Shown here one piece after another: positions 46,264 to 56,824 of a DNA stretch of 64,000 bases. This DNA comes from Sideroxydans sp. CL21 (GTDB lineage Bacteria; Pseudomonadota; Gammaproteobacteria; Burkholderiales; Gallionellaceae): contig NZ_LR699166.1 in assembly GCF_902459525.1 (NCBI RefSeq), positions 3,484,501 to 3,548,500 on the forward strand. The letters are read 5' to 3'. Below the pieces are notes generated by a model. It had not been told where the DNA came from, ran no database searches, and saw only the letters and a program-made list of their open reading frames with translations. The number at the start of each line of letters is the position of its first letter. The stretch's first letter is position 1. The translations under genes were made by a program, and so were the position numbers.

Positions 46264-46887
46264 TCAGTGTTTGCTGCGTTCCTTGCGTGCCAGCGCAATT
46301 ACCTCATCCAACACGCGGATGGTTTCTCCCGGTTGCAGTCCGGTGATGATGTATTTGCCATCCACCGCGATGGATGGCGTACCGCGAATTCCGTAGCTCT
46401 GCACCAGCTGGTTGCTGCGCGCAATCTTGCTGGATACCGCAAAGGAATTGTAGTCCGCATCAAATTTGCTGCGATCCACACCGCGCTTCGCCACAAACTC
46501 GGAAATACGGGCCTCATCGCTCAGATCAATATTCTGTACGTTCCACGCTTCAAACAGGGCATTGTGCAATTGCTGGCTTTGTCCCATTGCATCCAGGGCG
46601 TAGTAAGTGTGCGCCATCGGCTCCCAGCTTTCATTGAAAATGACCGGTACATATTCCAATTTAACATCCTTGGGCATCTTCTTTTCCCACGCGCTGAGAT
46701 ACGGATGCAGGTGATAGCAATGGGGACAGCCGTAGAAGAAAAACTCGAGCACCTCGATTTTCTTGCCGCTGCTGGTCGGCATCGGCGAATTCATGACCGT
46801 GTAATCCTTGCCGGCCACGATTTCGGCCTGCGCATAAGTCGCGCACAACAATGCCAACACTACAAACACCTGCTTGAAGAATCTCAT
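46264..46887 (-). CDS. dsbA: DsbA-like periplasmic thiol:disulfide interchange protein
   Basis: A 207-residue exported thioredoxin-fold protein. A signal peptide ends in YAQA; the active site CPHC lies in FFFYGCPHCYHLHPYL, and the cis-Pro loop is RGTPSIAVDGKY. It introduces disulfides into exported proteins. The ATG at 46887 with GGAGACGAG upstream is chosen. It follows the SPOR gene by about 30 nt and is likely co-transcribed with argS and the SPOR gene. Confidence 0.93.
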   Translation of the reverse strand: MRFFKQVFVVLALLCATYAQAEIVAGKDYTVMNSPMPTSSGKKIEVLEFFFYGCPHCYHLHPYLSAWEKKMPKDVKLEYVPVIFNESWEPMAHTYYALDAMGQSQQLHNALFEAWNVQNIDLSDEARISEFVAKRGVDRSKFDADYNSFAVSSKIARSNQLVQSYGIRGTPSIAVDGKYIITGLQPGETIRVLDEVIALARKERSKH

Positions 46888-46918
46888 GCTCGTCTCCTTG
46901 TTGAATCGATACGCCCGT

Positions 46919-47512
46919 TCACTGGGCATGTAGTTGGGTGGCGATAATGCCGTCTTGCTTCAATGCTGCGATGGCTTTGCCCGCTTCGCTATTGTTATAC
47001 GGGCCGAGGCGTACACGGTGCCATTCACCTTTATCCGGTATGGCGACGGTCTGAACGGTCGCCTCGAAGCCTGAGAACGCCAACTTGGCTTTTAGTTTCT
47101 CTGCATCCCCAACGTTCTGGAACGATCCGGCCTGCACGTAATACATCTCTTTCGATGCCGCTGCAGACGGAGCAGGCTGCACTTTGGCAACCGCGGGTTC
47201 TTTCGGCGTAACGGTCTTCGGATTGGTTTGATGCGCTGCAGCATCCGGTTTGTCGGTCAGCACTTTGTAGAATTCGAAATGCTGTTTGGCTTCGCCTACG
47301 CCCGAAGCCGCCACCGGTGCTGAAACTGCCGCGACAACGGGAGGGATGACTGAAACCGGCGCCACTTGCGGGGCAGGTTTCGCTTGATCCTTGTTGGTGA
47401 AGGCATTCGGCTTCTTTTGCAGGACATACCACGCAACTCCCCCGGCTGCGGCAATGCCGAGCACCATGCCAATGAAGACGCCCGCAACAACCTTGCCTTT
47501 ACCTCCGCTCAT
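46919..47512 (-). CDS. SPOR-domain membrane protein
   Basis: A 197-residue bitopic protein: one membrane helix (VVAGVFIGMVLGIAAAGGVA), a Pro/Ala-rich periplasmic linker (residues 35-115), and a C-terminal SPOR domain (MYYVQAGSFQNVGDAEKLKA onward) that binds denuded septal glycan. FtsN-like organisation without the essential FtsN peptide recognised. It follows argS by about 20 nt, a common gene order. Confidence 0.9.
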   Translation of the reverse strand: MSGGKGKVVAGVFIGMVLGIAAAGGVAWYVLQKKPNAFTNKDQAKPAPQVAPVSVIPPVVAAVSAPVAASGVGEAKQHFEFYKVLTDKPDAAAHQTNPKTVTPKEPAVAKVQPAPSAAASKEMYYVQAGSFQNVGDAEKLKAKLAFSGFEATVQTVAIPDKGEWHRVRLGPYNNSEAGKAIAALKQDGIIATQLHAQ

Positions 47513-47531
47513 GTTTTTTCCTTATGTCTTG

Positions 47532-49208
47532 TTACATCTTCTCGGGTGCAGAGACACCCAGCAATGCCAATCCGTTCTTGATCACCTGCGCAACGGCGGC
47601 GATCAATGCCAGGCGCGCCAGCTTTAGCTTTTCATCCTCGACCAGAAAGCGCGAGGCATTATAGTAGCTGTGAAAATCGGCTGCCAATTCTTTCAAATAG
47701 AAAGCAACCAGATGCGGCGCAAGGTCTTCGGCTGCTGTCTCGATCACCTGCGGGTAGTCGATCAGTCGCTGCAGCAATTGCGTTTCGTATTCGCTGTCCA
47801 GCACACCGACATCCGCATGCAGCAAGGCTGCGCGTTCACCGGCCCATTGCGCCAACACCGTGCTGATGCGGGCGTGGGCATACTGTATGTAATACACCGG
47901 ATTGTCGTTGCTCTGCGACTTCGCCAGATCGATATCGAACACCAGCTGCGAATCGGGATGGCGCGCGGCAAGAAAATAGCGCGTCGCATCGCAGCCGACT
48001 TCGTCGATCAGGTCGCGCAATGTCACATAGCTGCCCGCGCGCTTCGATATCTTCACTTCTTCGCCGTTCTTCAGCACCGTCACCATCTGGTGCAGCACGT
48101 AGTCCGGCCAGCCTTTTGGAATGCCTGCATCCAGCGCCTGCAAACCGGCGCGAACACGGGTGATGGTGGAGTGGTGATCGGAGCCCTGTTCGTTGATGAC
48201 ACGCTCGAAGCCACGGCGCCATTTGTCCAGATGATAAGCAACGTCAGGCACGAAGTAAGTGTAGCCGCCGTCACTCTTGCGCATCACACGGTCCTTGTCG
48301 TCGCCGAAATCGGTGGTCCGCAACCACAGCGCATCGTCCTGCTCGTAGGTATGGCCGCTCGCGATGAGCCGGCTCACCGTTTCCTCCACCTTGCCGTCGG
48401 TATACAGCGCGGACTCCAGCGAGAACACGTCGAATTCCACCTCGAAGGCGCGCAGATCCAGGTCCTGTTCGCGACGCAGATAGGCCACGGCAAAATGGCG
48501 GATGGCTTCGGCGTCGTTTGCATCGCCTTTGCCGGTGATGTGCTGGTCGTCCGCCTCGATCGTTTCTTTTGCCATGTAGCTGCGCGCCACATCGGCGATG
48601 TAATCGCCGCGATAGCCCGATTCAGGCCAGGACGGATCGTCCGGCGTGATGCCCTTGCAGCGCAACTGTACCGACAATCTCAGATTGTCGATCTGCGCCC
48701 CGGCATCGTTATAATAAAATTCGCGCGTCACGTTCCAGCCTGCCGCGTGCAGCACATTGCACAGGCAATCGCCCACTGCCGCACCGCGCCCGTGGCCAAC
48801 ATGGAGAGGACCGGTCGGATTGGCCGAGACGAATTCCACCCCCACCTTGCGCCCCCCGCCAACATGCACATGCCCGTAGCCTGCACCTGCCAGCAAGACG
48901 CCGTGCACCACATCCTGCTTCGCCGCGGTGGTGATGAATACATTGATGAATCCCGCACCGGCGATCTCCACCTTTTCGATGACATCGGATTTCGGCAATG
49001 CCGCGATCAACGCATTTGCGATGTCGCGCGGCGATTTGCGCAGCGGCTTTGCGAGCTGCATCGCGAGGTTGCAGGCGTAATCGCCGTGGGCAACCTGCTT
49101 GGGGCGTTCGATGAGGACGATCGCGCTGCTTTGGTCGGGAGCGACCTCGCGCAAGGCCTGCGCAAACAATTCGGACAAATGGGATTTAAAATTCAGGACG
49201 ACGGACAT
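47532..49208 (-). CDS. argS: Arginyl-tRNA synthetase
   Basis: A 558-residue class I aminoacyl-tRNA synthetase. The HIGH-type motif is [12 protein letters not shown]; the KMSKS position is [12 protein letters not shown]. The N-terminal Add1 domain (first 100 residues) and C-terminal anticodon-binding DALR domain ([20 protein letters not shown]) are present. Start and length are standard. Confidence 0.96.
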   Translation of the reverse strand: MSVVLNFKSHLSELFAQALREVAPDQSSAIVLIERPKQVAHGDYACNLAMQLAKPLRKSPRDIANALIAALPKSDVIEKVEIAGAGFINVFITTAAKQDVVHGVLLAGAGYGHVHVGGGRKVGVEFVSANPTGPLHVGHGRGAAVGDCLCNVLHAAGWNVTREFYYNDAGAQIDNLRLSVQLRCKGITPDDPSWPESGYRGDYIADVARSYMAKETIEADDQHITGKGDANDAEAIRHFAVAYLRREQDLDLRAFEVEFDVFSLESALYTDGKVEETVSRLIASGHTYEQDDALWLRTTDFGDDKDRVMRKSDGGYTYFVPDVAYHLDKWRRGFERVINEQGSDHHSTITRVRAGLQALDAGIPKGWPDYVLHQMVTVLKNGEEVKISKRAGSYVTLRDLIDEVGCDATRYFLAARHPDSQLVFDIDLAKSQSNDNPVYYIQYAHARISTVLAQWAGERAALLHADVGVLDSEYETQLLQRLIDYPQVIETAAEDLAPHLVAFYLKELAADFHSYYNASRFLVEDEKLKLARLALIAAVAQVIKNGLALLGVSAPEKM

Positions 49209-49472
49209 GAAGCAGCACCATTAAACGTGAATTCGCGTAGCGATCGTTGCTCCCTCTCCCATCCGGAGGAAGGTTCGGGTAGGAAAAACGGGCACAGCGA
49301 ATGTTATTTTCAGGGATGGCACAACACCATGCCCGTTAAAGAGGCGCGGATTATAACACTCGACCGGCATCGGTTTGATAGTGCAAACCCGGTGAGGTGC
49401 TGACAACATTTCCCGGTTCGCGGTATAGAATGCGCGTCTGTTTTTCTTGATGCCCGAGTAAAGGATAAGATT

Positions 49473-50039
49473 ATGTCAGAAGGATTTCATGTTCACGGTG
49501 CCCACGATCATGCAGTGGAACACGGCGCCCATAGTGGCGACAAGCTGGGCGGGCAAGTCGCGATTTTCACCGCGATCCTGGCCTCGGTAGGCGCGATCGT
49601 CAGCTATCAGGGTGGCGATACGCAAAATCAGGCCATGTTGTACAAGAACGAGGCCGTGCTGAAAAAAACCCAGGCTTCCGATCAATGGAGTTTTTACCAG
49701 GCCAAGAGCAACAAGGGGCATTTGATGGAACTCGCTTCCGACATGGCGCCGAAGAGCAAGCACGATTACTACAAGGCCCAGATCGAGAAATACGAAAACG
49801 ACAAAAAGGAGATCAAGGCCAAAGCCGAGGCTCTGGAAGCCGAATCGGAAAAGGCCAACGAGGAAAGCGAACACGCGATGCATCCCCACCATAAACTGGC
49901 GCAATCCATGACCCTGATACAGATCGCCATCTCTCTGGCGTCCATCACGGTATTGACGCGCAAGAAATGGCTGTTCGCAGTAGCGGGTGTGTCTGCCGCC
50001 GGTGGCCTGATCATGTGGGGATTGGCCCTGGCCGCTTAA
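49473..50039 (+). CDS. DUF4337 membrane protein
   Basis: A 188-residue protein. N-terminal membrane helix (VAIFTAILASVGAIVSYQGG), long charged coiled coil (residues 55-130, KAQIEKYENDKKEIKAKAEA region), and two C-terminal helices. DUF4337 function is unknown. Ribosome binding site AAGGAT; the PAP2 gene follows after 12 nt on the same strand. Confidence 0.85.
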   Translation: MSEGFHVHGAHDHAVEHGAHSGDKLGGQVAIFTAILASVGAIVSYQGGDTQNQAMLYKNEAVLKKTQASDQWSFYQAKSNKGHLMELASDMAPKSKHDYYKAQIEKYENDKKEIKAKAEALEAESEKANEESEHAMHPHHKLAQSMTLIQIAISLASITVLTRKKWLFAVAGVSAAGGLIMWGLALAA

Positions 50040-50051
50040 GCAGGGACTGCC

Positions 50052-50672
50052 ATGAAAGAAATCTTCTACGATTGGGGTGGCGCCAACGTCTGGCTGTTTC
50101 ACGTCATCAATGACATCAGGTTTGCATGGTTGGATCAGGTCATGCTGCTTGGCACCACGCTGGGCGATCACAACCTTTTTATACCCTACCTTGGTCTGCT
50201 GACGATCTTCGCGCTGGTCGTTGTAAACAGGGCGGATCAGGATCTACAGCATTACCGCCTGCAAGTGACACTCTGGACATCGGTGATTGCCGTGTTCAGC
50301 ATCGCTTACTTGCTGGACGGTTTGCTGCTGGGATTCCTGAAACCCCTGCTCGACTTTCCGCGCCCGCCGCTGGCACTTCCGCAAGGCACTGTGAATATTA
50401 TCGGCACACCGGAATATCACCACAGCCTTCCCAGCGGGCATTCTTCGTTTGCAATGCTGGTTGTTGCCAGCCTGTGGCCGGTGCTGAACCGCAAGTGGCG
50501 CGTGGCAGGCGTGACCTATGTGTTGTGGGTTGGAATTTCCAGAAGCAGCCTCGGCGCGCACTTCCCGGCAGATGTATTGGCGGGATTCCTGTCCAGTCTG
50601 GCGGTGGTGTTGCTGGTTTATATGGCCGTCCAAAAGCTGATGCGCGTTGTCGAAGGCCGTCTTGGCGCGTGA
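50052..50672 (+). CDS. PAP2-family membrane phosphatase
   Basis: A 206-residue polytopic lipid phosphatase. The three catalytic motifs are present: LKPLLDFPRPP, LPSGHSSF and SRSSLGAHFPADV (with the nucleophile His). Members dephosphorylate undecaprenyl pyrophosphate or phosphatidate. Co-transcribed with the DUF4337 gene. A degraded partial copy of its 3' half lies at 51944-52080. Confidence 0.9.
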   Translation: MKEIFYDWGGANVWLFHVINDIRFAWLDQVMLLGTTLGDHNLFIPYLGLLTIFALVVVNRADQDLQHYRLQVTLWTSVIAVFSIAYLLDGLLLGFLKPLLDFPRPPLALPQGTVNIIGTPEYHHSLPSGHSSFAMLVVASLWPVLNRKWRVAGVTYVLWVGISRSSLGAHFPADVLAGFLSSLAVVLLVYMAVQKLMRVVEGRLGA

Positions 50673-50771
50673 AATTGATGCTCGCCTTTAACCCGGACAT
50701 GCAGCCCTCCCGACAGAAAACGGTCTAACTGTTGTTACTACTGCCTGCCCACCGAACAACAAAGTTTAGAC

Positions 50772-50829
50772 CCCGAAAGAAACGGAATACTTTTCCTGCT
50801 TCGAAATTGGCATTCCGGAATCTTTCGGG
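50772..50829. terminator. Long inverted repeat after the MipA-like gene
   Basis: CCCGAAAGA..CGGAAT (50772-50788) pairs with ATTCCG..TCTTTCGGG (50812-50829) around a 23-nt loop. It lies between two converging genes and could be a bidirectional terminator, though it lacks a clear T-run. Confidence 0.45.
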
Positions 50830-50861
50830 CCCTGTACTTGAACCGGGCCGAAGCCATTAAC

Positions 50862-51665
50862 TCAGAACCGGTACCCGGAACTAACAACTGCAAGCCCATT
50901 GGTTTTGCGTGCAGTCAACGGACTGTCCGCGGCCCCACCGCTCAAGGATATCACCCCCACTTCAAGGGTGCCGACCCAATGCTGGCTGAAAGCATGCCGC
51001 CAGATCGATCCCACCGAGCTGCCGGCAACACCCGCTCCTGGTGTGTAAACTGCATTTCCGCTGGTGGATGATTGCGATGCAGTGACTCCAAAAAAGGTTT
51101 GCATCTGCGCCTGGTTTGCGTAATCAATGCCCGCATACAACTGGACGAGATCGGTTTTTGTAGAAACCGCGTCGAACATACCTACTAACTGCCCTTCGGC
51201 ACCGTCCCGGTTGCCCAACTCTCGTTGCAGCAATACGTACGCATGGTACGGACCGTTGTCATAGTTGGCGAACAGATTGGCCTGAGCGCGCGGCGTCACA
51301 TCACCCATGCCGGTCAGCCGATTATGCGTGTCGGCATTACCGGCGCTTTCCAGCCTTGACCGGCCCGCACCGAGACTTGCTGCAACTGAAAACGACCCAT
51401 AATTCGGGCTGCGATACCCAATGCCACTGGCGCCCACAAAGGCTCCGTTGCCAAAATTTGCCTCGACATAAGGACTTGCCACTAGTGACAATTTTTGTGC
51501 GCCGAAATAGCCAGGAACCACGCCCACAATGCCTCCAATTTCCGCTTCTTGTGGAGCATTGGCTGGCCGCAGACTTGCACTGGGTGAAGACAATAGGTCA
51601 CTTTCAGCTGCACTTGCAGCAACGTAGGCGAGCGAGAAAAAAATAATCAGCATTTGACGTTTCAT
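50862..51665 (-). CDS. MipA/OmpV family outer membrane protein
   Basis: A 267-residue beta-barrel protein. The signal peptide ends in ASAAE; then amphipathic strands such as GGIVGVVPGYFGAQKLSLVA, FGNGAFVGASGIGYRSPNYG and the final VVSSGYRF with terminal Phe, which marks outer membrane barrels. AAAGGA precedes the ATG at 51665; the open frame continues upstream without a better start. Members scaffold murein hydrolases or bind small molecules. Confidence 0.8.
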   Translation of the reverse strand: MKRQMLIIFFSLAYVAASAAESDLLSSPSASLRPANAPQEAEIGGIVGVVPGYFGAQKLSLVASPYVEANFGNGAFVGASGIGYRSPNYGSFSVAASLGAGRSRLESAGNADTHNRLTGMGDVTPRAQANLFANYDNGPYHAYVLLQRELGNRDGAEGQLVGMFDAVSTKTDLVQLYAGIDYANQAQMQTFFGVTASQSSTSGNAVYTPGAGVAGSSVGSIWRHAFSQHWVGTLEVGVISLSGGAADSPLTARKTNGLAVVSSGYRF

Positions 51666-52129
51666 AACCATCCTTTTGATTAGTAATGTGAGGTTTGCAG
51701 ATTGCCCGACCAGACTTTTGCGAAACTTTAAGATCATGCCAGCGGAGCAGCAATGTCGGGCTGCACTTGTTGGGTCTTATTAAACCGGCAAAATATCCAA
51801 TTTCAAAAACTTAAAATTTTGCTTACACATTTGATGCGCGGCGATACTAACTTTCTGACTGATCTGTGAACAGCAAAACGAATGCATAGACCGGTATATA
51901 GACCGGTATAGGCCGTTGAGATTGTTGACTGAGATTAATGGCCTGTGCTGAGCCGTAAGCGGCGCGTGGCGGGCATGATCTTTTACTATTGGTCGGAATT
52001 TCCAGAAGCTGCCACGGTGCGTATTTCCAAGCGGAAACATTGGCGGAGCTCCTGCCAGCAGGGTGGTGGCTTATACCTTGACGCCTTGTTGGCCTCTGCT
52101 CACCCCACCAACCGCTGGTCAGCTAATTG
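51666..52129. other. Intergenic region with a decayed gene fragment
   Basis: About 460 bases. The first part is A+T-rich leader of the MipA-like gene with a direct repeat of ATAGACCGGTAT; the second half contains the PAP2 remnant. No intact gene is seen. Confidence 0.5.
51944..52080 (+). pseudogene. Remnant of a PAP2-family gene
   Basis: The sequence aligns base for base with 50475-50625 of the intact PAP2 gene: GCGCGTGGCGGGCATGA matches GCGCGTGGCAGGCGTGA, TCGGAATTTCCAGAAGC matches TTGGAATTTCCAGAAGC, and both continue through the cysteine-free C-terminal helix. Frame shifts and substitutions destroy the SRSSLGAHFPADV motif. It is a partial duplication, or the end of a lost paralogue. Confidence 0.65.
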
Positions 52130-52639
52130 CTATTTGGGGGTTTTTGGTGAATTGAGCGGCGATGACTTCTCACTCTTGTTACCGGATATGGGATGCACAG
52201 GTGGAATGACCGCAGCAAGCAGTTGCAATCGTCCGGTGATAATTCCGCGCAGGGTGATCATTTCGTTAGCGACTTCCTGCAGTTTTGTTGCCGGCCCCTG
52301 CACCAGAATGACTTCCATCAACTGATCCTCAGTCAAGTGCACGTGCAGCGAGCTGATCACTTCATTGATATGTTTGAATTGCAAATCGGCCAGCTTCTTC
52401 TGCAAGTCACGCGTCAATCTGTCATAAAGCAGCGTGATCGTGCCAACCATCACCTCGTTGCCCAGTGTGCGTTTATGCTCGCTGAGCTGGTAATTCACCA
52501 TCTCGCCTATCGCCTGCGAACGGCTTTCGTATCCACGGCTCTCCACCATGCGGTCGAGCTCGATCAGCAACGGCGGCGGCAACGAGATACTGACGCGGCT
52601 TACCAATGTGGAATTTTTCTTCTCGCTGCTGACTTTCAT
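52130..52639 (-). CDS. NikR-like ribbon-helix-helix regulator lacking two nickel ligands
   Basis: A 169-residue homologue of NikR. The first 60 residues form a ribbon-helix-helix DNA-binding domain (SRVSISLPPPLLIELDRMVE, GYESRSQAIGEMVNYQL). The C-terminal ACT-like domain keeps SSLHVHLTEDQ, so two His of the nickel square plane remain. By alignment with E. coli NikR, Cys95 is Leu and His76 is Phe. The C-terminus has a 25-residue extra tail. It probably senses something other than nickel in the canonical way. It closes the nitrogen cluster, 10 nt after the glutamine synthetase-like gene. Confidence 0.85.
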   Translation of the reverse strand: MKVSSEKKNSTLVSRVSISLPPPLLIELDRMVESRGYESRSQAIGEMVNYQLSEHKRTLGNEVMVGTITLLYDRLTRDLQKKLADLQFKHINEVISSLHVHLTEDQLMEVILVQGPATKLQEVANEMITLRGIITGRLQLLAAVIPPVHPISGNKSEKSSPLNSPKTPK

Positions 52640-52649
52640 CGTACTTCTT

Positions 52650-54014
52650 TCAGAACATATAACTGTAACGTTCGATTTCCCACTTACTCACGGTGAGATG
52701 ATACGTTTCCCACTCTTCCGTTTTGTAGTGTATGAATTCGTCCTTCAATTCTTTGCCCAGCGCATGCTCGACCAGCGGATCCGCTGCAAACGCAGCCACC
52801 GCCTCTTGTAGTGTCTGCGGCAGGAAATCAATGCCGCGTTTGGTGCGTTCGGTTTCCGAAATTCCATACAGATTATCTTCGTTTGGATTGCCGGGGTCGA
52901 GTCCCTCGCGTATCCCTTCCAGTCCTGCGGCAAGTGCTAACGCCGCGGCCAGATAGGGGTTGACGGCACCGTCGGCGTTACGCGATTCGCAGCGCCCGCC
53001 GCCGGCCGGTACCCGTACCGAGTTGGTGCGGTTGTTGGAGCCGTAAGAATTGAATACCGGGGCCCAGCTGAAGTAGCTCATCTTGCCCTGCCTTACCAGT
53101 CTCTTGTAGCTATTGACGGTCGGGGCAAATGTCGCGCACAACGCGGGACCGTGCTTGAGGATGCCGGCGATGAACTGGTAGCCGAGCTTGGTCAATCCGA
53201 TGCCGCGCGGGTCGTCCTTGGGGTCGCAGGCAAACAGATTTTTTCCTGTATTGATGTCATACAGTGACATGTTGAAGTGCGCACCAGTGCCGGTCTTGTC
53301 GGCAAAGGGCTTGGGCATCATGGTGGCGAGCAGACCTTCCTCCTTGGCATAGTGCTTGGCCATGTAGCGGAAGAAGGTGAGACGGTCACACATGGTCAGC
53401 GCATCACTGTAATTGAAATCGAATTCGAACTGGCTATTGCCATCCTCGTGATCGAGCGAATAGAGATCCCAACCGAGGCCGTTGATGGCGCTGGCCATCT
53501 TGTCCAGCCAGCCGAAATTGTCCATGAAGCCGCGCACGTCGTAACAAGGTTTGGTCAGCTTGTCGTCTGGATTGGGCACAACCAGCTGGCCATCTGCCTC
53601 CTGTTTCAGCAGGTAGATTTCACACTCGATACCGAGATTGAAGCCAAACCCCATTTCTGCCGCCGTTGCCAGTACATTCTTGAGCGCCACCCGGGTATTG
53701 AGCGGATAAGGCTTTCCCTGAAAGCCGTTGTCGGCAGGCATCCAGGCAACTTTGGGCTCCCACGGCAATTGGATGATATGGTCGAGATCCGGGATGGAAT
53801 TCAATTCATCATCGCTCGGTGCCTGGCCCAGGCCGTCCAACGCATAACCGGTATAGCGCTCTGAGCCAGCGGCCATCTGCGGCAAATGGTCAATGGGCAC
53901 GACCTTGGCCTTGGGAATACCGTGGATATCGACATACGCACCGATGCAATATTTCACACCCTTGTTCTTCAGGTCTTCCTGAATTTTGCTGATTTCCGCT
54001 AAAGATTTCGTCAT
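52650..54014 (-). CDS. glnT: Type III glutamine synthetase-like ligase (GlnT/GmaS type)
   Basis: A 454-residue glutamine synthetase superfamily enzyme. It begins with [20 protein letters not shown], then [20 protein letters not shown]; metal and substrate motifs follow: [29 protein letters not shown] and [20 protein letters not shown]. The length and sequence match the GlnT class, which also includes gamma-glutamylmethylamide synthetase. It could thus join glutamate to ammonia or to an amine from the pathway. No adenylylation Tyr loop is evident. The ATG at 54014 is preceded by AAAGGAATG. Confidence 0.9.
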   Translation of the reverse strand: MTKSLAEISKIQEDLKNKGVKYCIGAYVDIHGIPKAKVVPIDHLPQMAAGSERYTGYALDGLGQAPSDDELNSIPDLDHIIQLPWEPKVAWMPADNGFQGKPYPLNTRVALKNVLATAAEMGFGFNLGIECEIYLLKQEADGQLVVPNPDDKLTKPCYDVRGFMDNFGWLDKMASAINGLGWDLYSLDHEDGNSQFEFDFNYSDALTMCDRLTFFRYMAKHYAKEEGLLATMMPKPFADKTGTGAHFNMSLYDINTGKNLFACDPKDDPRGIGLTKLGYQFIAGILKHGPALCATFAPTVNSYKRLVRQGKMSYFSWAPVFNSYGSNNRTNSVRVPAGGGRCESRNADGAVNPYLAAALALAAGLEGIREGLDPGNPNEDNLYGISETERTKRGIDFLPQTLQEAVAAFAADPLVEHALGKELKDEFIHYKTEEWETYHLTVSKWEIERYSYMF

Positions 54015-54040
54015 ACCATTCCTTTCAAAAAAATCGGTTA

Positions 54041-54811
54041 TTAGCCGTGCACACGACTGAAATACGAATGTGCAAGGGGAGGTTCTTCGTGCATGCCTTG
54101 CATGATCAACTGGCTCAAGTCTTCCACCATCCAGGAAAACCACGTTGCGCCTTTGTCGGCATTGGCAATGCTGGGCTTTCCGGTGACACCGTTGAGGCTT
54201 GTGCGGTTCACCGGGTGGGAGAACACCAGTCCGGCAGTACGGTCAGGGTCATCCGCGATCCCGAGTTTGTCGTTGCGCACCATCTCAGGCGCTTTCGCCA
54301 GCATCAGCGAAGTTTCTGCGTCGTTCGCATGCCAGTCATCACCATCTGCATGATGAAATTCGCGCACGCGCGGACTGAGCGTGCCGGAATTGAACACGCA
54401 CACCATCATGTCATCGTGTTCGCCGCGCAGCATTTCCAGCGCGCAGCGCAGAGGCGCGGCATTGGTGACATGGGTATTGACGATAAACAGGCGACGCACT
54501 CCGCTGTGGTAGGACCAGTCACCGATTTCCTTGATCAAGTTGATCAGCGTGATCGGTGACACGGCGATTGTGCCCGGCCAGCGCCGACTGTGTCCCACCG
54601 AACAACCGTAAGGCATGGTGGGCAGCATCGGCACTTTCACTTTTCTTGCCACTGCCCGACACAGAATATCGGCCAGGATGTAATCCATGCCGCATCCGAG
54701 ATGCGGCCCGTGTTGCTCGGTCGCGCCGACCGGCAGGATGGCACTGTTGTTCGAGATTCCGAGCGCGGAAGGGAGCTCGTCCCAGGTGGCATGTGACCAT
54801 TGCATTGTCAT
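54041..54811 (-). CDS. Creatininase-family amidohydrolase
   Basis: A 256-residue cytoplasmic metal hydrolase. The metal ligands are in [15 protein letters not shown] (Glu, His, Asp), [11 protein letters not shown] and HANDAETS. The family includes creatininase, MftE and formamide hydrolases acting on cyclic or simple amides. The ATG at 54811, after GGAG, is 2 nt past the ABC ATPase stop. The gene order suggests hydrolysis of the imported compound. Confidence 0.88.
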   Translation of the reverse strand: MTMQWSHATWDELPSALGISNNSAILPVGATEQHGPHLGCGMDYILADILCRAVARKVKVPMLPTMPYGCSVGHSRRWPGTIAVSPITLINLIKEIGDWSYHSGVRRLFIVNTHVTNAAPLRCALEMLRGEHDDMMVCVFNSGTLSPRVREFHHADGDDWHANDAETSLMLAKAPEMVRNDKLGIADDPDRTAGLVFSHPVNRTSLNGVTGKPSIANADKGATWFSWMVEDLSQLIMQGMHEEPPLAHSYFSRVHG

Positions 54812-54813
54812 GA

Positions 54814-55725
54814 TCACTCCACGTTGTCTGCAACGTTGACGAAACGGATCATCTGCGGTTTTACCTCTGCATCCGGATCCGGCTCCGCTTCCTGCGGATG
54901 AATGAGGGCTTCCAGGCGCGCCTTGGTGGCCAGGAATTCCGGGCCGGCAAACTGCTCGCCACTTCGCGGGCGTGGCACCGGGACTTCGATCAACTCCTGC
55001 ACTTCACCCGGATGCGCTTTCAATACCAGAATGCGATCCGCCAGGAATATGGCCTCATCCAGGTCGTGCGTGATGAACAGCACAGTGATGTCGATGTTGC
55101 GCCAGATTTCCAGCAGATGCGTTTGCATCTTGACGCGGGATTGCGCATCCAGTGCGCCGAACGGCTCATCCATCAGCAGAATGCGCGGCTGGTTTACCAG
55201 CGCACGGGCGATCGCCACTCGCTGCTTCATGCCGCCGGATAATTCGTGTGGGAACGCGTTGGCGAACTTCTCAAGCCCGATCAACTCCAGCCAAAGTTCC
55301 GCCTCGCGACCGGCATCGTCTGTACTGACGTTGTTCACTTCCAGACCGAACATGACGTTCTTTTTTACGGTCAGCCAGGGGAACAATGTGTAGCCCTGAA
55401 ATACCATGCCACGGTCCCGGCCCGGTCCGGTCACCGGCTTGCCATCCAGCAGCACCTCGCCTGAGGTGTGGGATTCCAGACCCGCCAGAATGCGGATCAG
55501 GGTCGATTTGCCGCAGCCGGATGGCCCAATTACGCAGACGAATTCGCGACGATGGGTCTTGAAGTTGACATCCTTTAGCGCCGTGACATTGCCCTTGGTC
55601 GTCTTGTAGTCCTTGCCCAGATGTTTTACTTCGAGGATGACCTCGCGCGACTTCAGACGATCAAACCGGCTCCGGACTGCTTCGGACTGTTCAAGGTAGC
55701 TCGGCAAATGGCTGGTAGTGTTCAT
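54814..55725 (-). CDS. NitT/TauT-type ABC transporter ATP-binding protein
   Basis: A 303-residue ATPase of the nitrate/taurine/sulfonate importer class. Motifs: [16 protein letters not shown] (Walker A), [14 protein letters not shown] (signature), [14 protein letters not shown] (Walker B) and [12 protein letters not shown] 50-residue C-terminal extension follows the core. It pairs with the permease 2 nt upstream. Confidence 0.93.
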   Translation of the reverse strand: MNTTSHLPSYLEQSEAVRSRFDRLKSREVILEVKHLGKDYKTTKGNVTALKDVNFKTHRREFVCVIGPSGCGKSTLIRILAGLESHTSGEVLLDGKPVTGPGRDRGMVFQGYTLFPWLTVKKNVMFGLEVNNVSTDDAGREAELWLELIGLEKFANAFPHELSGGMKQRVAIARALVNQPRILLMDEPFGALDAQSRVKMQTHLLEIWRNIDITVLFITHDLDEAIFLADRILVLKAHPGEVQELIEVPVPRPRSGEQFAGPEFLATKARLEALIHPQEAEPDPDAEVKPQMIRFVNVADNVE

Positions 55726-55727
55726 GT

Positions 55728-56693
55728 TTACTCCTTGTTGGCCGAAAGGTTCCAGCGGAACAATTTCTTGCCCAGAACGGCCAGCAGCAAATCGCCGCCG
55801 AGACCGAGCAAGCCGATCATGAAGATGGCTGCGTAGACGTTGTCAAAATGCTGGTAGCGCGCTTGCTGGGTGATGAACCAGGTAATGCCCGACGAGGTAC
55901 CGATCAGCTCGGCCACGATCAGATAGGTCCACGCCCAGCCGAGCAAAATGCGCTGATCACGGTAGATGTCCGGCAACACTCCGGGCAGTATCACGCGAAA
56001 CAGGAGCTTGATGCGGCCGGTGCCGAGCGTCATCGCCGCTTCGATCAGTGCGTAGTCCAGCTTGCGCGTGGTATTGGCGATGATCAGGATCTGTTGAAAC
56101 AGTGTGCCGATCACGATAATGGCAATTTTTGGCCCGTCGTAAATACCGAGGATCGCCACGGCCAGCGCACCGAATGCCGGTGCAGGCAGATAGCGGAAAA
56201 ATTCCACAAATGGCTCATTCAGCCTTGAAACAGCGCTATAGGTACCGCAAAGGATCCCCAGAGGAACACCAATCACCGAGGAGATCACGAAACCCCAAAA
56301 AATAATCTGAATGCTGTGCCAAAGGCTCTCGTGCAACCACTGTCCGTCGCGCTGTTCCGGCGCTGTGGTGAATCCGGTATAGAACGCTTTTGCAACTTCA
56401 TGCGGCGCAGGAAGATAGATGGGATTGGCGGGCTGACCCTGGGGCGCGATCTTGCCCGTGGATTGCATATTGGAAAGCTCGTCCCTGAACGTCGCTTTGT
56501 CGACCAGCATGCCCACCTGAAAATAATCCACATCGCCCGGGTTGCTGATCAACACCTTCGGATGCCAGATAAAGGGCAAATAGCTGACCATGCACCATAT
56601 CAGCAGAGGAAGCAGGAACGAAGCAACGCCCAGTATCGTTTTCTTGTTCTGCGACAGTTCTCGCCGCACCGCAAACCAGGAGCTGGTATTCAT
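55728..56693 (-). CDS. NitT/TauT-type ABC transporter permease
   Basis: A 321-residue inner-membrane permease. After the first helix ([20 protein letters not shown]) there is a large periplasmic insert of about 90 residues (to [14 protein letters not shown]), then five helices with the EAA loop ([20 protein letters not shown]). The insert is longer than in TauC or SsuC. The ATG at 56693 is used; the frame extends upstream without a better start. Confidence 0.92.
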   Translation of the reverse strand: MNTSSWFAVRRELSQNKKTILGVASFLLPLLIWCMVSYLPFIWHPKVLISNPGDVDYFQVGMLVDKATFRDELSNMQSTGKIAPQGQPANPIYLPAPHEVAKAFYTGFTTAPEQRDGQWLHESLWHSIQIIFWGFVISSVIGVPLGILCGTYSAVSRLNEPFVEFFRYLPAPAFGALAVAILGIYDGPKIAIIVIGTLFQQILIIANTTRKLDYALIEAAMTLGTGRIKLLFRVILPGVLPDIYRDQRILLGWAWTYLIVAELIGTSSGITWFITQQARYQHFDNVYAAIFMIGLLGLGGDLLLAVLGKKLFRWNLSANKE

Positions 56694-56824
56694 ACTCGTT
56701 TCCTTGCCCTTATTCCTAATATCTTCAATGCTAGAAATTTCAATTGTCCTGCCAAAGTCCCGCGATCCTCTGCGGGACACTTGGTGTTTTCTTTTCAGAC
56801 TGCTATCGAGCCCGATATTTCCAA

